DNA of 64,000 bases from Corynebacterium atrinae (GTDB lineage: Bacteria; Actinomycetota; Actinomycetes; Mycobacteriales; Mycobacteriaceae), in NCBI RefSeq assembly GCF_030408455.1, contig NZ_CP046977.1, positions 992,001 to 1,056,000 on the forward strand. Reading direction: 5' to 3'. Below are positions 34,166 through 43,749 of this stretch, in pieces. Numbering within the stretch: the first letter of the stretch is position 1; every line of letters starts with the position of its first letter. Below the pieces are notes generated by a model. That model was not told where the DNA came from and ran no database searches. It saw only the letters and a program-made list of their open reading frames with translations. A program made the position numbers and the translations under genes.

Positions 34166-36022
34166 CTAGGTTCTGGGATGGATGGTGATGGCGGCGGCCT
34201 TGGTAACGCACTCGACGGCGGTACCGTTGCTGAGCCCGAGGTCGAGGACGGAGCGCCTGGTCACGGGGATGCTCAGCCGGATATCGCCCACCTTGACGTG
34301 CACGGTTGCCCCGGAACGGGCGGTGGAGGCCACGACGGATTCTACGACTCCTGGCCAGACGTTTCGGGCAGATTCTCTCACCGTGGACGGGGATGGGAGG
34401 CGAAGGGTGGTTGCCTCGGGTGGGAAGGTAGCAACGGCGTTGTCACCGACCAGCGGAAGTTGATCGTCCGGGCCTGAGAACGTGCCAGCGATGTCCCATT
34501 GTCCTTGGTTAATTGTGATCGTGTCAACTTCTCTGGACGTGACGGTGCCAACAATTCGGTTCACTCCGGCCAAGGAGGCAACGAACTCATTCGGCGGGTT
34601 ATCCAGCAGGTCGATGGTCGGTCCAGCGGCGGTGATGCTGCCGCCGGTGAGGACCACGAGGTGTTCCGAGAGTGCCGCCACTTCCAGCGGGTCGTGGGTG
34701 ACCATCAAGGTCGTGCGGTCTTGGGCGGCGGCGCGCAGGAGACGCCGCCAGTGTTCGGCGGAGGCAACGTCGATGGCGGAGAGTGGTTCGTCGAGGATGA
34801 GGACGTCGGGTCGGGCGGCGAGGGCGCGAACGAGGGCCACGTGGGCGGCCTGCCCGCCCGAGAGTGCGGGGACGGCGACGCCCGCGAGGGGGGTGAGCCC
34901 GGCGGCACTGAGAAGCCTGGTGGTGGCGGCCCGATCCCGGGTGACCATCGTGATCGCCTGGGCGACGGTGGAAGCAGGCGGCAAGCCGGGACGCTGGGTG
35001 AGCAGGACGACGGAACCGTCGACGGTGACGGCGCCCCCGGTGAGGCGGCCGGCGATTTGGCTCATGAGGGTTGTTTTGCCGGAACCGTTGGGGCCGACGA
35101 CCGCGGTGATGAGGTTGGCGGGGAAGGTGATGCCGTCGGCATCGACCGCAACTGCCCGGGCGGCGGGTGGGGCGTGAGGCTGCAGGGCGGGGGGTGTCAG
35201 GGCGTCGATAAAGCCGGGCGGGGTGGGGCGACGGCGCAGGATGGAGGGCAGGGCGGCGAGCCCGAGGACCACCACGGCGGAGAAGATGAGGATGGCGCCG
35301 AGGACATAGGCCTGGCCGGGGTCGGTTTCGCGCTCAAGGTAGATGCCCAGCGGCATCGTGCGGGTGACCCCGGGCATGGAACCGGCGAAGGTGAGGGTGG
35401 TGCCGAATTCGCCGAGGGAGCGGGCGAAGGCGAGCCCCGCGCCGGTGACGATCGCGGGCGCCACCGCCGGGAGGATGACCAGGCGGAGGATCTCCAGCGG
35501 CCGCATGCCCACGCCCTGGGCGCTGGCGGTGACCTCGGGGTCAAGCTGGCGGAGGGCCGCGTCGACGGTGACCACGACGAAGGGGAGGGAGATGAAGATG
35601 TGGGCGAGGACGACGCCGGGGAAGGCGAAGGCGAACTGGATGCCCAGGGCATCGAGAAGCGGGGCCGTCACCCCGCGCCTGCCGACGGCCGCCGTCAGTG
35701 CCAGGCCGCCGACCACCGGGGGCATGGCCAGCGGGAGCATGACCAGCAGCCGCACCAGACGCTGGCCACGCCGCAGGTGACGCAGCCAGGCGGCCAGCGG
35801 CACGCCGAGCACGGTGGTGATGAGGGTGGAGCAGATCGCGGAGGCAAACGTGACGGTGAGCAGGCTCGTTGTGTCTGGACTGGCCAGGACCTCCCCGAAC
35901 CTCGACCACGGGACCCGGATGCCCAGCGCGATGACCGGGCCGAGGATGATGGCCAGCGCGATCGCCCCGAGGACGGCCACCACGATCGGTGGCCGCGGGG
36001 TGACGGGGCGGGGGACGGACAT
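34166..36022 (-). CDS. modBC: Molybdate ABC transporter permease-ATPase fusion (ModB-ModC)
   Basis: The 618-residue protein has a ModB half (about 1-270, six helices, EAA loop near GVGMRPLEILRLVILPAVAP) joined to a ModC half. The latter has Walker A GPNGSGKT (about 309), signature LSGGQ (about 387), Walker B VLILDEPLSAID (about 404) and a C-terminal TOBE-like segment (SARNVWPGVVESV...) that binds molybdate. It imports molybdate or tungstate with ModA. Three bases separate it from modA. The usual arrangement is two genes; a fused form occurs in some actinobacteria. Confidence 0.93.
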   Translation of the reverse strand: MSVPRPVTPRPPIVVAVLGAIALAIILGPVIALGIRVPWSRFGEVLASPDTTSLLTVTFASAICSTLITTVLGVPLAAWLRHLRRGQRLVRLLVMLPLAMPPVVGGLALTAAVGRRGVTAPLLDALGIQFAFAFPGVVLAHIFISLPFVVVTVDAALRQLDPEVTASAQGVGMRPLEILRLVILPAVAPAIVTGAGLAFARSLGEFGTTLTFAGSMPGVTRTMPLGIYLERETDPGQAYVLGAILIFSAVVVLGLAALPSILRRRPTPPGFIDALTPPALQPHAPPAARAVAVDADGITFPANLITAVVGPNGSGKTTLMSQIAGRLTGGAVTVDGSVVLLTQRPGLPPASTVAQAITMVTRDRAATTRLLSAAGLTPLAGVAVPALSGGQAAHVALVRALAARPDVLILDEPLSAIDVASAEHWRRLLRAAAQDRTTLMVTHDPLEVAALSEHLVVLTGGSITAAGPTIDLLDNPPNEFVASLAGVNRIVGTVTSREVDTITINQGQWDIAGTFSGPDDQLPLVGDNAVATFPPEATTLRLPSPSTVRESARNVWPGVVESVVASTARSGATVHVKVGDIRLSIPVTRRSVLDLGLSNGTAVECVTKAAAITIHPRT

Positions 36023-36025
36023 CGG

Positions 36026-36808
36026 TTAAGCGGTGACGGGGGTAAACCCATGCTTCGACCACAGCGGTGCGGCCTTGGGGGAGGTGAGCAGGGCGAGCAA
36101 CTTCTCGGCTGCTTCCAGGTGCTCCGACGACGTCGTGGTGGCAGCCATCACGGAGTTGCGGTGTGACTCCGAGCCCGGAATCTCGATGACCTCAACGGCG
36201 TCGCCCGCCGCCTGGGCGTCGGTGCGATAGACCCAGCCGGCGTCAGCCTCGCCGGAGGTGACCTTGCCCAGCACATCCGCCACGGCGTGCTCCAAAGACA
36301 CTGGCGTGACCTCGATGTTCTGCTCTTGGATGATCGTCTGGGAGGTTGCACCGCACGGGACGACCGGATCGCACAGCACGACGCTCGCGCCAGCGAGATC
36401 AGCAGTGCTGGTGATCCCGGCGGGATTGCCCTGGGGGACGACCATGACCAGGGAGTTCGTGGCTACCTCGACCGGATCGTTGACCAGGTCCTGGCCCACG
36501 GCGGAATCCATCGTCGGACGATCGGCGGTGATGAGCAGGTCGCCGGGGGACCCATCGGCCAGTTGCTGCACCAGCGTGGAGGAACCGGCGTTGATAAACG
36601 TCAGGTCGAGGTTGGTGAGTTCCTGCAGGTCCTCATTGAGCACGCGCGTTGAGGAGGCACCGAGGACGGTGAGCGCCACGCCAGCGTCACTGCTACTCGG
36701 ATCGGTCGATGCGGCGGTGTCGCTCGAGCTGGAGGTGCAGCCCGCCAGGAGGGTGACGGCTGCCAAGAAGGCGGCCGCGGTCGCTCCGGCCCTGGAGAAC
36801 AATCTCAT
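36026..36808 (-). CDS. modA: Molybdate-binding lipoprotein ModA
   Basis: The 260-residue periplasmic binding protein has a lipobox LLAGC (Cys about 24) and a Ser/Asp-rich linker. The ModA core LTVLGASSTRVLNEDLQEL, NAGSSTLVQQLADGSPGDLL and VAVD-type strands form the oxyanion pocket. It delivers molybdate to the ModBC fusion. The ATG at 36808 is chosen: AAAGG precedes it and the signal peptide then starts correctly; an upstream in-frame ATG would add eight residues. It is the first gene of modA-modBC-regulator. Confidence 0.93.
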   Translation of the reverse strand: MRLFSRAGATAAAFLAAVTLLAGCTSSSSDTAASTDPSSSDAGVALTVLGASSTRVLNEDLQELTNLDLTFINAGSSTLVQQLADGSPGDLLITADRPTMDSAVGQDLVNDPVEVATNSLVMVVPQGNPAGITSTADLAGASVVLCDPVVPCGATSQTIIQEQNIEVTPVSLEHAVADVLGKVTSGEADAGWVYRTDAQAAGDAVEVIEIPGSESHRNSVMAATTTSSEHLEAAEKLLALLTSPKAAPLWSKHGFTPVTA

Positions 36809-36835
36809 GGAATTACCTTTCGGGTATCTCAATCA

Positions 36836-36864
36836 ATGGTAGTGGAAACTGCGCCGGAATACAA
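36836..36864 (-). promoter_or_regulatory. Promoter of the modA operon
   Basis: On the minus strand -35 TTGTAT (36864-36859) and -10 TACCAT (36841-36836) are spaced by exactly 17 bp. The -35 is inside the third of three tandem repeats. Confidence 0.6.
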
Positions 36865-36893
36865 CCCCGGAATTCAACCCGGAATACAACCCC
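36854..36893. repeat. Three tandem 13-bp repeats at the modA promoter
   Basis: Three consecutive units resemble CCGGAATACAACC; the outer two have ATAC and the middle ATTC. They fill the space between the narI stop and the modA promoter and overlap its -35, so they could be binding sites for a molybdate or anaerobic regulator. Confidence 0.7.
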
Positions 36894-36897
36894 AGAT

Positions 36898-37683
36898 CTA
36901 CGCCCCGCGGGAGGGTGTCTCATTTCTTTCGTCGAGTTGTTCCGTGTGGGAACGGATCGGTTCCCAGGCCACGTGCTCTTTGACCGGACCGGTGCGGGTG
37001 TCGCGGGAACGATAGACCACGTAGGGGCGGGTGGTGTATCCCACTGGGGCGGAGAAGGCGTGGACGAGGCGGGTGAAGGGCCAGACTGCGAGGAGGGTGA
37101 AGCCGGCGATGATGTGGAGCTTGAACTGCCACGGCACGTCGGTCATGAGCTCGGGCTGGGCGTTGAAGACCAGCAGTTGGCGCAGCCAGGGGGAGATGGT
37201 TTCGCGGTAGTCGTAGCCGTGCGCGTCGCCGAATAGCTGGAGGCTGACGGTGGCGAAGAATCCGGTGAGGATGGCGCCACCCAGCAGGACGTACATCACC
37301 TTGTCGGATTTAGAGGTGGAGAGGAAGACCGAGCGATTGACAATGCGCCGGTAGAGCAACCCTGCCAGGCCCAGGATGGCGGCGATGCCTGCGAGCGTGC
37401 CGGGGTAGGTGGCGATGACGTGATAGGCAGCGTCGCTGATGCCGATGGCTTGGGTCCAGGATTTCGGGAATGCCAGTCCCATGAGGTGGCCGAGGATGAC
37501 AAAGACCATGCCCCAGTGGAACAGGGGGGAGGACAGTCGCAGGAGTTTTGATTCGTAGATTTGGGTGGAGTGGGTCGTCCAGCCGAACTGGTCGGTGCGC
37601 CAGCGCCAGATGATGCCGATGACGAACGCGGCGATAGCCAGCCAGGGAAAGGCGACCCACAAGAATTCGTTGTAGTTGGCCAT
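36898..37683 (-). CDS. narI: Respiratory nitrate reductase gamma subunit NarI
   Basis: The 261-residue membrane cytochrome b has five helices and His ligands of both haems (SSPLFHWGMVFVILGHLMGL near the start; FKLHIIAGFTLLAVWPFTRLVHAF near the end). It oxidises menaquinol and passes electrons to NarH. It is the last gene of narKGHJI and is normal in length. Its stop lies 4 bp from the repeat array of the mod promoter. Confidence 0.95.
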   Translation of the reverse strand: MANYNEFLWVAFPWLAIAAFVIGIIWRWRTDQFGWTTHSTQIYESKLLRLSSPLFHWGMVFVILGHLMGLAFPKSWTQAIGISDAAYHVIATYPGTLAGIAAILGLAGLLYRRIVNRSVFLSTSKSDKVMYVLLGGAILTGFFATVSLQLFGDAHGYDYRETISPWLRQLLVFNAQPELMTDVPWQFKLHIIAGFTLLAVWPFTRLVHAFSAPVGYTTRPYVVYRSRDTRTGPVKEHVAWEPIRSHTEQLDERNETPSRGA

Positions 37684-37692
37684 GATGGTGTC

Positions 37693-38382
37693 CTAACTCG
37701 ATTCCAGGTGGGCAGTGGGGAAGGGCAGGGGTGTGCCGATGCCGACGAGTTCCGCCGGGGGGCCGGAGCGGATCAGGTCGAGGTAGTTGTGGGCGGTGTC
37801 GGCGTCGATCTGTGGCAGCGACATGGCGACGGCGATGATGAGGTGCGCGAAGGGCGAATTCTGCTGTTGCAGGGCGGAGCGGAGGACTTCGAGTCCGTCG
37901 CGGTGGGCGGCGAGCATCTCTACGGTCTGGGCGTGCTGTTCACCGTCGCTGCGCGCGACGGCTTCGAGGACGACACACAGGTGGTCGGGGAGTTCCTCGC
38001 GTTGCTCTTCAAATCCGAGCTGTTCCAGAGCTTGGCGGAAGGCCAAGATGGCGGTGCCGCGTTGGCGGGTATCGCCGACGGAGTAATACGAGAGGTAGAG
38101 GGAGCAGCGTCGCCGTTGGTCGAAGGTTTCGACGTAGTGCTCTTCCAGGCCGCGGCGCCCCAAGGCGCGCGCGGCGTCGGTGAAGGCGGCCACCTCCGCC
38201 GCTATCGCTGGCGGCAGGGTGTCAATGTGCTTATCGACGGCCGCGATCTTCGCCTCGAAGTCATCGTCCGGGTAGTCCAGGAGAAAGGACGCCGCGATGG
38301 CGACTGTCCGGCGTTGGTCATCAGTGACCTTGACCGGGGTGGTCAGTATGTCGGGGATGATCCCGACCGGGGTGCGGGCCAT
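37693..38382 (-). CDS. narJ: Nitrate reductase assembly chaperone NarJ
   Basis: The 229-residue cytoplasmic chaperone of the NarJ/TorD family is all-helical. It contains FLLDYPDDDF and the family core EEHYVETFDQRRRCSLYLSY followed by YSVGDTRQRG. It holds NarGH during molybdenum cofactor insertion before membrane docking on NarI. One base lies between the narH stop and this ATG. Confidence 0.94.
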   Translation of the reverse strand: MARTPVGIIPDILTTPVKVTDDQRRTVAIAASFLLDYPDDDFEAKIAAVDKHIDTLPPAIAAEVAAFTDAARALGRRGLEEHYVETFDQRRRCSLYLSYYSVGDTRQRGTAILAFRQALEQLGFEEQREELPDHLCVVLEAVARSDGEQHAQTVEMLAAHRDGLEVLRSALQQQNSPFAHLIIAVAMSLPQIDADTAHNYLDLIRSGPPAELVGIGTPLPFPTAHLESS

Positions 38383-38383
38383 G

Positions 38384-39985
38384 TCAGGGCTCCTCGTGGC
38401 GAGGTGGGAACATCCCGGAGGGGCGATCTCCCGTCCAACTCAGCAGGGATACTTTCCCACTCGGCTCCGCGGCGTGCGTGGTGCAGGCCTCCGGGGCGCC
38501 CATGCCGAGGTCCGGGAATTGCAACGTCGGGTCCGAAGGATCGACGTCCCCGAACGGGTCGAGGGAGGTGATGCCGCGGGCGGATTCTGGCGACGCGGTG
38601 GGGATGACGTAGCGATCGTCGTATTTGGCGATGCCCAGGAGGCGATACGTCTTCTGCACGGCCTTGCCCGTCATCCCGACGGCTGCGGCGATCTCCTCCC
38701 GTGGTTCATTGCCCAAGTTGATGTCACGCATGTAGGAACGCGTGGCCACGAGCCGGCGCAGGGACCGTTCGACGGGTGCGGTATCACCCGCCGTGAACAA
38801 TCCGGCGAGGTAGTCGAGTGGAATGCGCATCGTCGATAGGGCGGTGAACAGCACCTTGTGGTCTTCGCCATCGTTGCCGGAGGCGGTGACGGCGTCGACG
38901 ACCGGGGATAGCGGCGGGATGTACCAGACCATTGGCAGGGTGCGGTATTCCGGATGCAACGGCAGGGCGACCTCGTAGGTGAAGATGAGATCCCAGATGG
39001 GAGACTGCTGCGCGGCGTCGATCCAGGAATGCGGGATGCCCGCTTCCTGGGCGGCGGCCACGACGCGGGGATCGTGCGGGTCGAGGAGGATGTCCTTCTG
39101 TGCCTCGTACAGATCCTGCGGGTTCTCGGTGGCGGCAGCCTCGGCGACCCGGTCGGCGTCGTAAAGCAACACGCCGAGGTAGCGCAGGCGGCCGACGCAG
39201 GTCTCAGAGCAGACCGTGGGCTGGCCGACCTCAATGCGCGGGTAACACAACGTACATTTTTCGGCCTTGCCGGTCTTATGGTTGAAGTAGACCTTCTTGT
39301 ACGGGCACCCGGATACGCACATGCGCCAGCCACGGCACTGATCCTGATCGACGAGCACGATGCCGTCCTCGGTGCGCTTGTACATCGCACCGGAGGGGCA
39401 GGAAGACACGCAGGTCGGGTTGAGGCAATGCTCGCAAATGCGCGGCAGGTAGAACATGAAGGAGTCTTCGATTTCCTTCTGCACCGTGAGGTTCATCTGG
39501 TGCAAAACCGGATCCTCATCCATCGTGGCCGAGGAGCCGCCGAGGTTGTCGTCCCAGTTCGATGACCACGAAATCGTGTCGATATTCCTGCCGTCGAGTT
39601 GGGAAACCGGGCGTGCCGTGGGCTGGGTGTTCTGGTTGCTCGGTGCCTGCAGCAACTTGTCGTACTCGTAGGTCCAGGGCTCATAGTAGTCCTGGATGGT
39701 CGGCAGCTTCGGGTTGTGGAAGATGTTAAACAGCTTGGACAGGCGCCCACCGGCGCGCGGCTTGAGCTTGCCCGAAGACGTGCGGGTCCAACCGCCCTCC
39801 CACTTATCCTGGTCCTCCCAGCCGCGCGGGTAGCCCACACCGGGTCGGGTTTCGACGTTGTTGAACCAGATGTACTCGGTGCCTTCACGGTTGGTCCACG
39901 CCTGCTTACAGGTGACGGAACAGGTGTGGCAGCCGATGCACTTGTCCAGGTTCATGACCATGGCGATTTGAGCCATAACCTTCAT
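38384..39985 (-). CDS. narH: Respiratory nitrate reductase beta subunit NarH
   Basis: The 533-residue iron-sulfur subunit has the first ferredoxin cluster motif CIGCHTCSVTC at residues 16-26. More cysteine groups follow: CEHCLNPTCVSSCPSGAMY, CRGWRMCVSGCPYKKVYF and CTLCYPR. The Trp in CRGWRMC is typical of the NarH [3Fe-4S] centre. It relays electrons from NarI haem to NarG. Its ATG overlaps the narG stop (TAATG); a second ATG three codons on is possible. Confidence 0.96.
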   Translation of the reverse strand: MKVMAQIAMVMNLDKCIGCHTCSVTCKQAWTNREGTEYIWFNNVETRPGVGYPRGWEDQDKWEGGWTRTSSGKLKPRAGGRLSKLFNIFHNPKLPTIQDYYEPWTYEYDKLLQAPSNQNTQPTARPVSQLDGRNIDTISWSSNWDDNLGGSSATMDEDPVLHQMNLTVQKEIEDSFMFYLPRICEHCLNPTCVSSCPSGAMYKRTEDGIVLVDQDQCRGWRMCVSGCPYKKVYFNHKTGKAEKCTLCYPRIEVGQPTVCSETCVGRLRYLGVLLYDADRVAEAAATENPQDLYEAQKDILLDPHDPRVVAAAQEAGIPHSWIDAAQQSPIWDLIFTYEVALPLHPEYRTLPMVWYIPPLSPVVDAVTASGNDGEDHKVLFTALSTMRIPLDYLAGLFTAGDTAPVERSLRRLVATRSYMRDINLGNEPREEIAAAVGMTGKAVQKTYRLLGIAKYDDRYVIPTASPESARGITSLDPFGDVDPSDPTLQFPDLGMGAPEACTTHAAEPSGKVSLLSWTGDRPSGMFPPRHEEP

Positions 39986-42900
39986 TAGAACTGCACCTCC
40001 TGGGAGCGGCGACGGATGCGGGTGACCTCGTCGCGGTTGTTGCCGGTGGGGCCGATGTAGTTAAAGCCATAGGTCAGGTGGCCGTAGCCGCCCGCCACGT
40101 GGATCGGCTTGATCATGATGCGGGTGAGAGAGTTGTGGGTTCCGCCGCGGCGGCCCGTGTTCTCATTGAGCGGGGTGCCAACGGTGCGCTCCTGGGCGTG
40201 GTTCATAATCGCCGTGCCCTCCGGGATGCGGTGGGTGACAATGGCGCGGGCGGAGACGATGCCGTTGCGGTTATAGACCTCGATCCACTCGTTGTCCACG
40301 ACGCCGATCTTCGCGGCGTCCTTGTCCGACATCCACACCACCTGGCCGCCCCGCGAGATGGAGAGCACGTGGAGGTTGTCAAAGTACTGCGAGTGGATGG
40401 ACCACTTGTTGTGCGGGGTGAGGTAGCGGACGGTGACTTCCGGGTTACCGTCCTCGCCCTTGACCAGCTGGCCGGGGTTCGTCTCCCCGTTGAGGTGCAG
40501 GCGATCCAACGGTGGGCGATACACGGGCAGGGCTTCGCCGTAGTCGAGGAACCAATCGTGGTCGAGGTAGTAATGCATGCGACCAGACAGGGTGTGGAAG
40601 GGCTTGTCGTATTCGATGTTGATGGAAAAGGCGGTGTAGCGTCGCCCGTCCTTCTTGGAACCGGTCCACTCCGGTGAGGTAATGACCTCGGTGGGGCGTT
40701 CCTTGATCTGGTCCCACCCGATGTGGGTGCTCTCGTTTCCGGCGTAGAGGTCGGACATGTCGGCGCCGACGCGCTTGCCCTGGTTGGTAAATCCCTCCTT
40801 GGCTACCTCGCCGTTGGATACGCCAGACAGGTGCAAGATCATCTCGATGGCCTTGATATCGGTGTCGAGGTCCGGCAGATCACCAATGGAAGTCTCGCTG
40901 GTGCCGTTGATCAACCCCAACTCCTCCACCTGCTGGGAGACGTTGTAGGCCGTGCCGTGCACACCGGTGCCAAGCGTGCCGGTCAGCGGACCCAGGTGCG
41001 TCCACTTCTCGTAGATCTTGGTGTAGTCCCGTTCGATGGGAACGAGTTTGGCCATTGTCGTGCCGGGCACGAGGCCGGATTCCGCGAGATCAGGGACGAT
41101 GCCATTGGGCATGTTCAACTCGTCGGGCGAGTCATGTCCCAGCGGAGCGGTGATGATGTCGGTCTGGGTGCCCAGCCACTTCACTGCCTGCTCGGCCACG
41201 GACTTGGACAGGTCACGGAAGACCTCGAAATCGGTGCGCGTCTCCCATGGCGGGTTGATGGCCGCGTTGAAGGAGTGAATGAACGGGTGCATGTCCGTGG
41301 TGGACAGATCGTGCTTCTCGTACCACGTGGCGGCCGGGAGGACGATGTCGGAGACCAGCGTCGTCGACGTGTTGCGGAAGTCCGTCGTGAGCATCAAATC
41401 GAGCTTGCCCTCGGGGGCCTTCTCCCGCCAGGTGATCGTCTCGGGGCGCTCATCCGGGGTGAGTTCGGTGGCCGTGGCATCAGAATCAACGCCGAGCATG
41501 TGGCGCAGGAAGAACTCGGTGCCCTTGGCGGAGGAACCCATGAGGTTGGTGCGCCAGTTGAGCAGGATGCGCGGCCAGTTCTCTGGGGCATCCGGGTCCT
41601 CGCAGGCGAACTGCATCTCACCGGATTCCAACTGGTCGACGATGTAATCCTTAACATCCATGCCGGCAGCGGCTGCCTCGTCGGCCAGGAGGAGAGGGTT
41701 GCGGTTGAACTGCGGGTAGGACGGCATCCAACCGCGCTTCATCGATTCGATGAGGGTGTCCGACAAGGACTTGGTTCCCACAACACCCCGGTTAGCCAAC
41801 GGCGAGGCGAGGCGGGAAGCCTTGGAGTTGTCGTAGCGCCACTGATCGGTGGTGAGGTAGTAGAAGCCGGTGGTGATCATCTGGCGCGCCGGGCGCTGCC
41901 AGTCCAGCGCGAAGGCGTATTGCGACCAGCCGTTCATCGGCCGGAGTTTTTCCTGGCCGACGTAGTGCGCCCAACCGCCACCGTTGACGCCCTGGGTGCC
42001 ACACATCGAGGTCAGGGCCAGGAAGGTGCGGTAGATGCTGTCGGCGTGGAAGTAGTGGTTGACGCCCGCGCCCATGATGATCTGCGAGCGTCCCTTGGAG
42101 TCCACCGCGTTCTGCGCGAATTCGCGGCCAATGCGGATGGCGGCGTTGGCGGGCACGCCCGTGAGTTCTTCCTGCCAGGCAGGGGTGCCCGGCGAGGTGG
42201 CGTCGTGGAAGTCAGTGGGCCACTGGCCGGGGAGATCGAGGTCGGGGCGGGGCACGCCGTAGTGGGCCAGCATGACGTCGAAGACGGTGGTGACCTTTTG
42301 TCCGTCGACGACCCGGTAGGGGACGCCGCGGGTGATGATGCCGGCGCCGATGGGCCCGGTGCCGTTGACATCGTCGGGGTCGGCGTCGAGGTCGAAGCGG
42401 GGCAGGAGGATCTCGGTGGTGCAGAAGTCCTCGGTGTCGGCGATGGATAGCACGGTGTCCACGCCGTCTTGGCGGAGGTTCCACTTGCCGGTGCCGTCGT
42501 CGCCGTAGCGATCGGCCAGGGTTCCGCCCGGGTCGACGATGGCGCCATCGGCCTGCATCATGAGCAGTCGGTGGGAGGCGTTGGGTGTGGAGCGGAGCTC
42601 GGCGTGGGAATCATCGAGCAGCGAGGCGGTGAGGAACTTGCCCGGGGTCAGTGAGCCATCCTCGCGCTCGTCGAGGGAGATGAGGAAGGGCGAGTCGGTG
42701 TATTTGCGCATGTAGTCGAGGAAGAAGGGGGTCTTCTTCGCCACGTGGAACTCCGAGAGGATGACGTGTCCCATGGCGAAAGCCAGGGCGGCGTCGGTAC
42801 CCGGATCGATGCGCAGCCATTCATCGGCAAACTTGGTGTTGTCGGCGAAGTCGGGCGAGACGACAACAACTTTGGTGCCGTTGTAGCGGGTTTCCACCAT

Positions 42901-43710
42901 GAAGTGGGAATCCGGGGTACGGGTGACGGGGATGTTGGAACCCCACATCATGAGGTAGGAGGAGTTGTACCAGTCACCCGATTCCGGAACGTCGGTCTGG
43001 TCGCCGAAAGTTTGCGGGGAGGCGGGTGGCAGGTCGGCGTACCAGTCGTAGAAGGAGAGGGCGACACCGCCGATCATCTGCAGGAAGCGGGTACCGGCGC
43101 CGTAAGAAACCTGTGACATCGCCGGAATGACGGTGAAGCCGGCCACTCGGTCCGGGCCGTACTGGCGGATGGTGTAGGTGTGGGCGGCGGCCGCGATCTC
43201 GATGGCCTCTTCGTAGGAGATGCGGATGAGGCCGCCCTTGCCGCGCTGGGAGACGTAGGCGTGGCGTTTCTCGGGCGTTTCCACGATTTCGCGCCAGGCC
43301 AGCACCGGATCGCCGAGGCGGGCTTTGGCCTCGCGGTACATGTCCACGAGGACGCCGCGGGCGTAGGGGAAGCGGATGCGGGTGGGGGAGTAGGTGTACC
43401 AGGAGAAGGAGGCGCCGCGGGGGCAGCCGCGGGGCTCATAGTCCGGCATGTCCGGGCTCGTGGTGGGGTAGTCCACGGCCTGGGATTCCCAGGTGATCAC
43501 GCCGTCTTTGACGTAGACCTTCCAGGAGCAGGAGCCGGTGCAGTTGACGCCGTGGGTGGAGCGGACCATCTTGTCGAAGGACCAGCGGTTGCGGTAGAAG
43601 ATGTCGGCTTGGCGGCCACCCTTGAGGAAGAGCTGCTGGCCGCTGTCGGAGACTTGGCCTTTGCGCAGGTAGCTGCCGAACTTAAACAGCGGGTTGGCGG
43701 TGGTAGTCAT
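39985..43710 (-). CDS. narG: Respiratory nitrate reductase alpha subunit NarG
   Basis: The 1241-residue catalytic subunit reduces nitrate to nitrite at the bis-MGD molybdenum centre. The FS0 cluster signature starts at STHGVNCTGSCSWKVYVKDG (about 52-71), with the fourth Cys in EPRGCPRG. The Mo-ligand Asp is expected in DWYNSSYLMMWGSN. There is no Tat signal, as usual for NarG, so the site is cytoplasmic. Full length and uninterrupted. Co-transcribed with narK upstream (39 bp) and narH. Confidence 0.97.
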   Translation of the reverse strand: MTTTANPLFKFGSYLRKGQVSDSGQQLFLKGGRQADIFYRNRWSFDKMVRSTHGVNCTGSCSWKVYVKDGVITWESQAVDYPTTSPDMPDYEPRGCPRGASFSWYTYSPTRIRFPYARGVLVDMYREAKARLGDPVLAWREIVETPEKRHAYVSQRGKGGLIRISYEEAIEIAAAAHTYTIRQYGPDRVAGFTVIPAMSQVSYGAGTRFLQMIGGVALSFYDWYADLPPASPQTFGDQTDVPESGDWYNSSYLMMWGSNIPVTRTPDSHFMVETRYNGTKVVVVSPDFADNTKFADEWLRIDPGTDAALAFAMGHVILSEFHVAKKTPFFLDYMRKYTDSPFLISLDEREDGSLTPGKFLTASLLDDSHAELRSTPNASHRLLMMQADGAIVDPGGTLADRYGDDGTGKWNLRQDGVDTVLSIADTEDFCTTEILLPRFDLDADPDDVNGTGPIGAGIITRGVPYRVVDGQKVTTVFDVMLAHYGVPRPDLDLPGQWPTDFHDATSPGTPAWQEELTGVPANAAIRIGREFAQNAVDSKGRSQIIMGAGVNHYFHADSIYRTFLALTSMCGTQGVNGGGWAHYVGQEKLRPMNGWSQYAFALDWQRPARQMITTGFYYLTTDQWRYDNSKASRLASPLANRGVVGTKSLSDTLIESMKRGWMPSYPQFNRNPLLLADEAAAAGMDVKDYIVDQLESGEMQFACEDPDAPENWPRILLNWRTNLMGSSAKGTEFFLRHMLGVDSDATATELTPDERPETITWREKAPEGKLDLMLTTDFRNTSTTLVSDIVLPAATWYEKHDLSTTDMHPFIHSFNAAINPPWETRTDFEVFRDLSKSVAEQAVKWLGTQTDIITAPLGHDSPDELNMPNGIVPDLAESGLVPGTTMAKLVPIERDYTKIYEKWTHLGPLTGTLGTGVHGTAYNVSQQVEELGLINGTSETSIGDLPDLDTDIKAIEMILHLSGVSNGEVAKEGFTNQGKRVGADMSDLYAGNESTHIGWDQIKERPTEVITSPEWTGSKKDGRRYTAFSINIEYDKPFHTLSGRMHYYLDHDWFLDYGEALPVYRPPLDRLHLNGETNPGQLVKGEDGNPEVTVRYLTPHNKWSIHSQYFDNLHVLSISRGGQVVWMSDKDAAKIGVVDNEWIEVYNRNGIVSARAIVTHRIPEGTAIMNHAQERTVGTPLNENTGRRGGTHNSLTRIMIKPIHVAGGYGHLTYGFNYIGPTGNNRDEVTRIRRRSQEVQF

Positions 43711-43749
43711 GGGATGGGTAGTCCTTTTCGGTAGCTCGGGGGAGGTGAG

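Noticed and set aside
40723-42450. A 575-codon open frame antisense to narG
   Set aside because: Shadow of narG with no motif; narG is full length with its cluster ligands.
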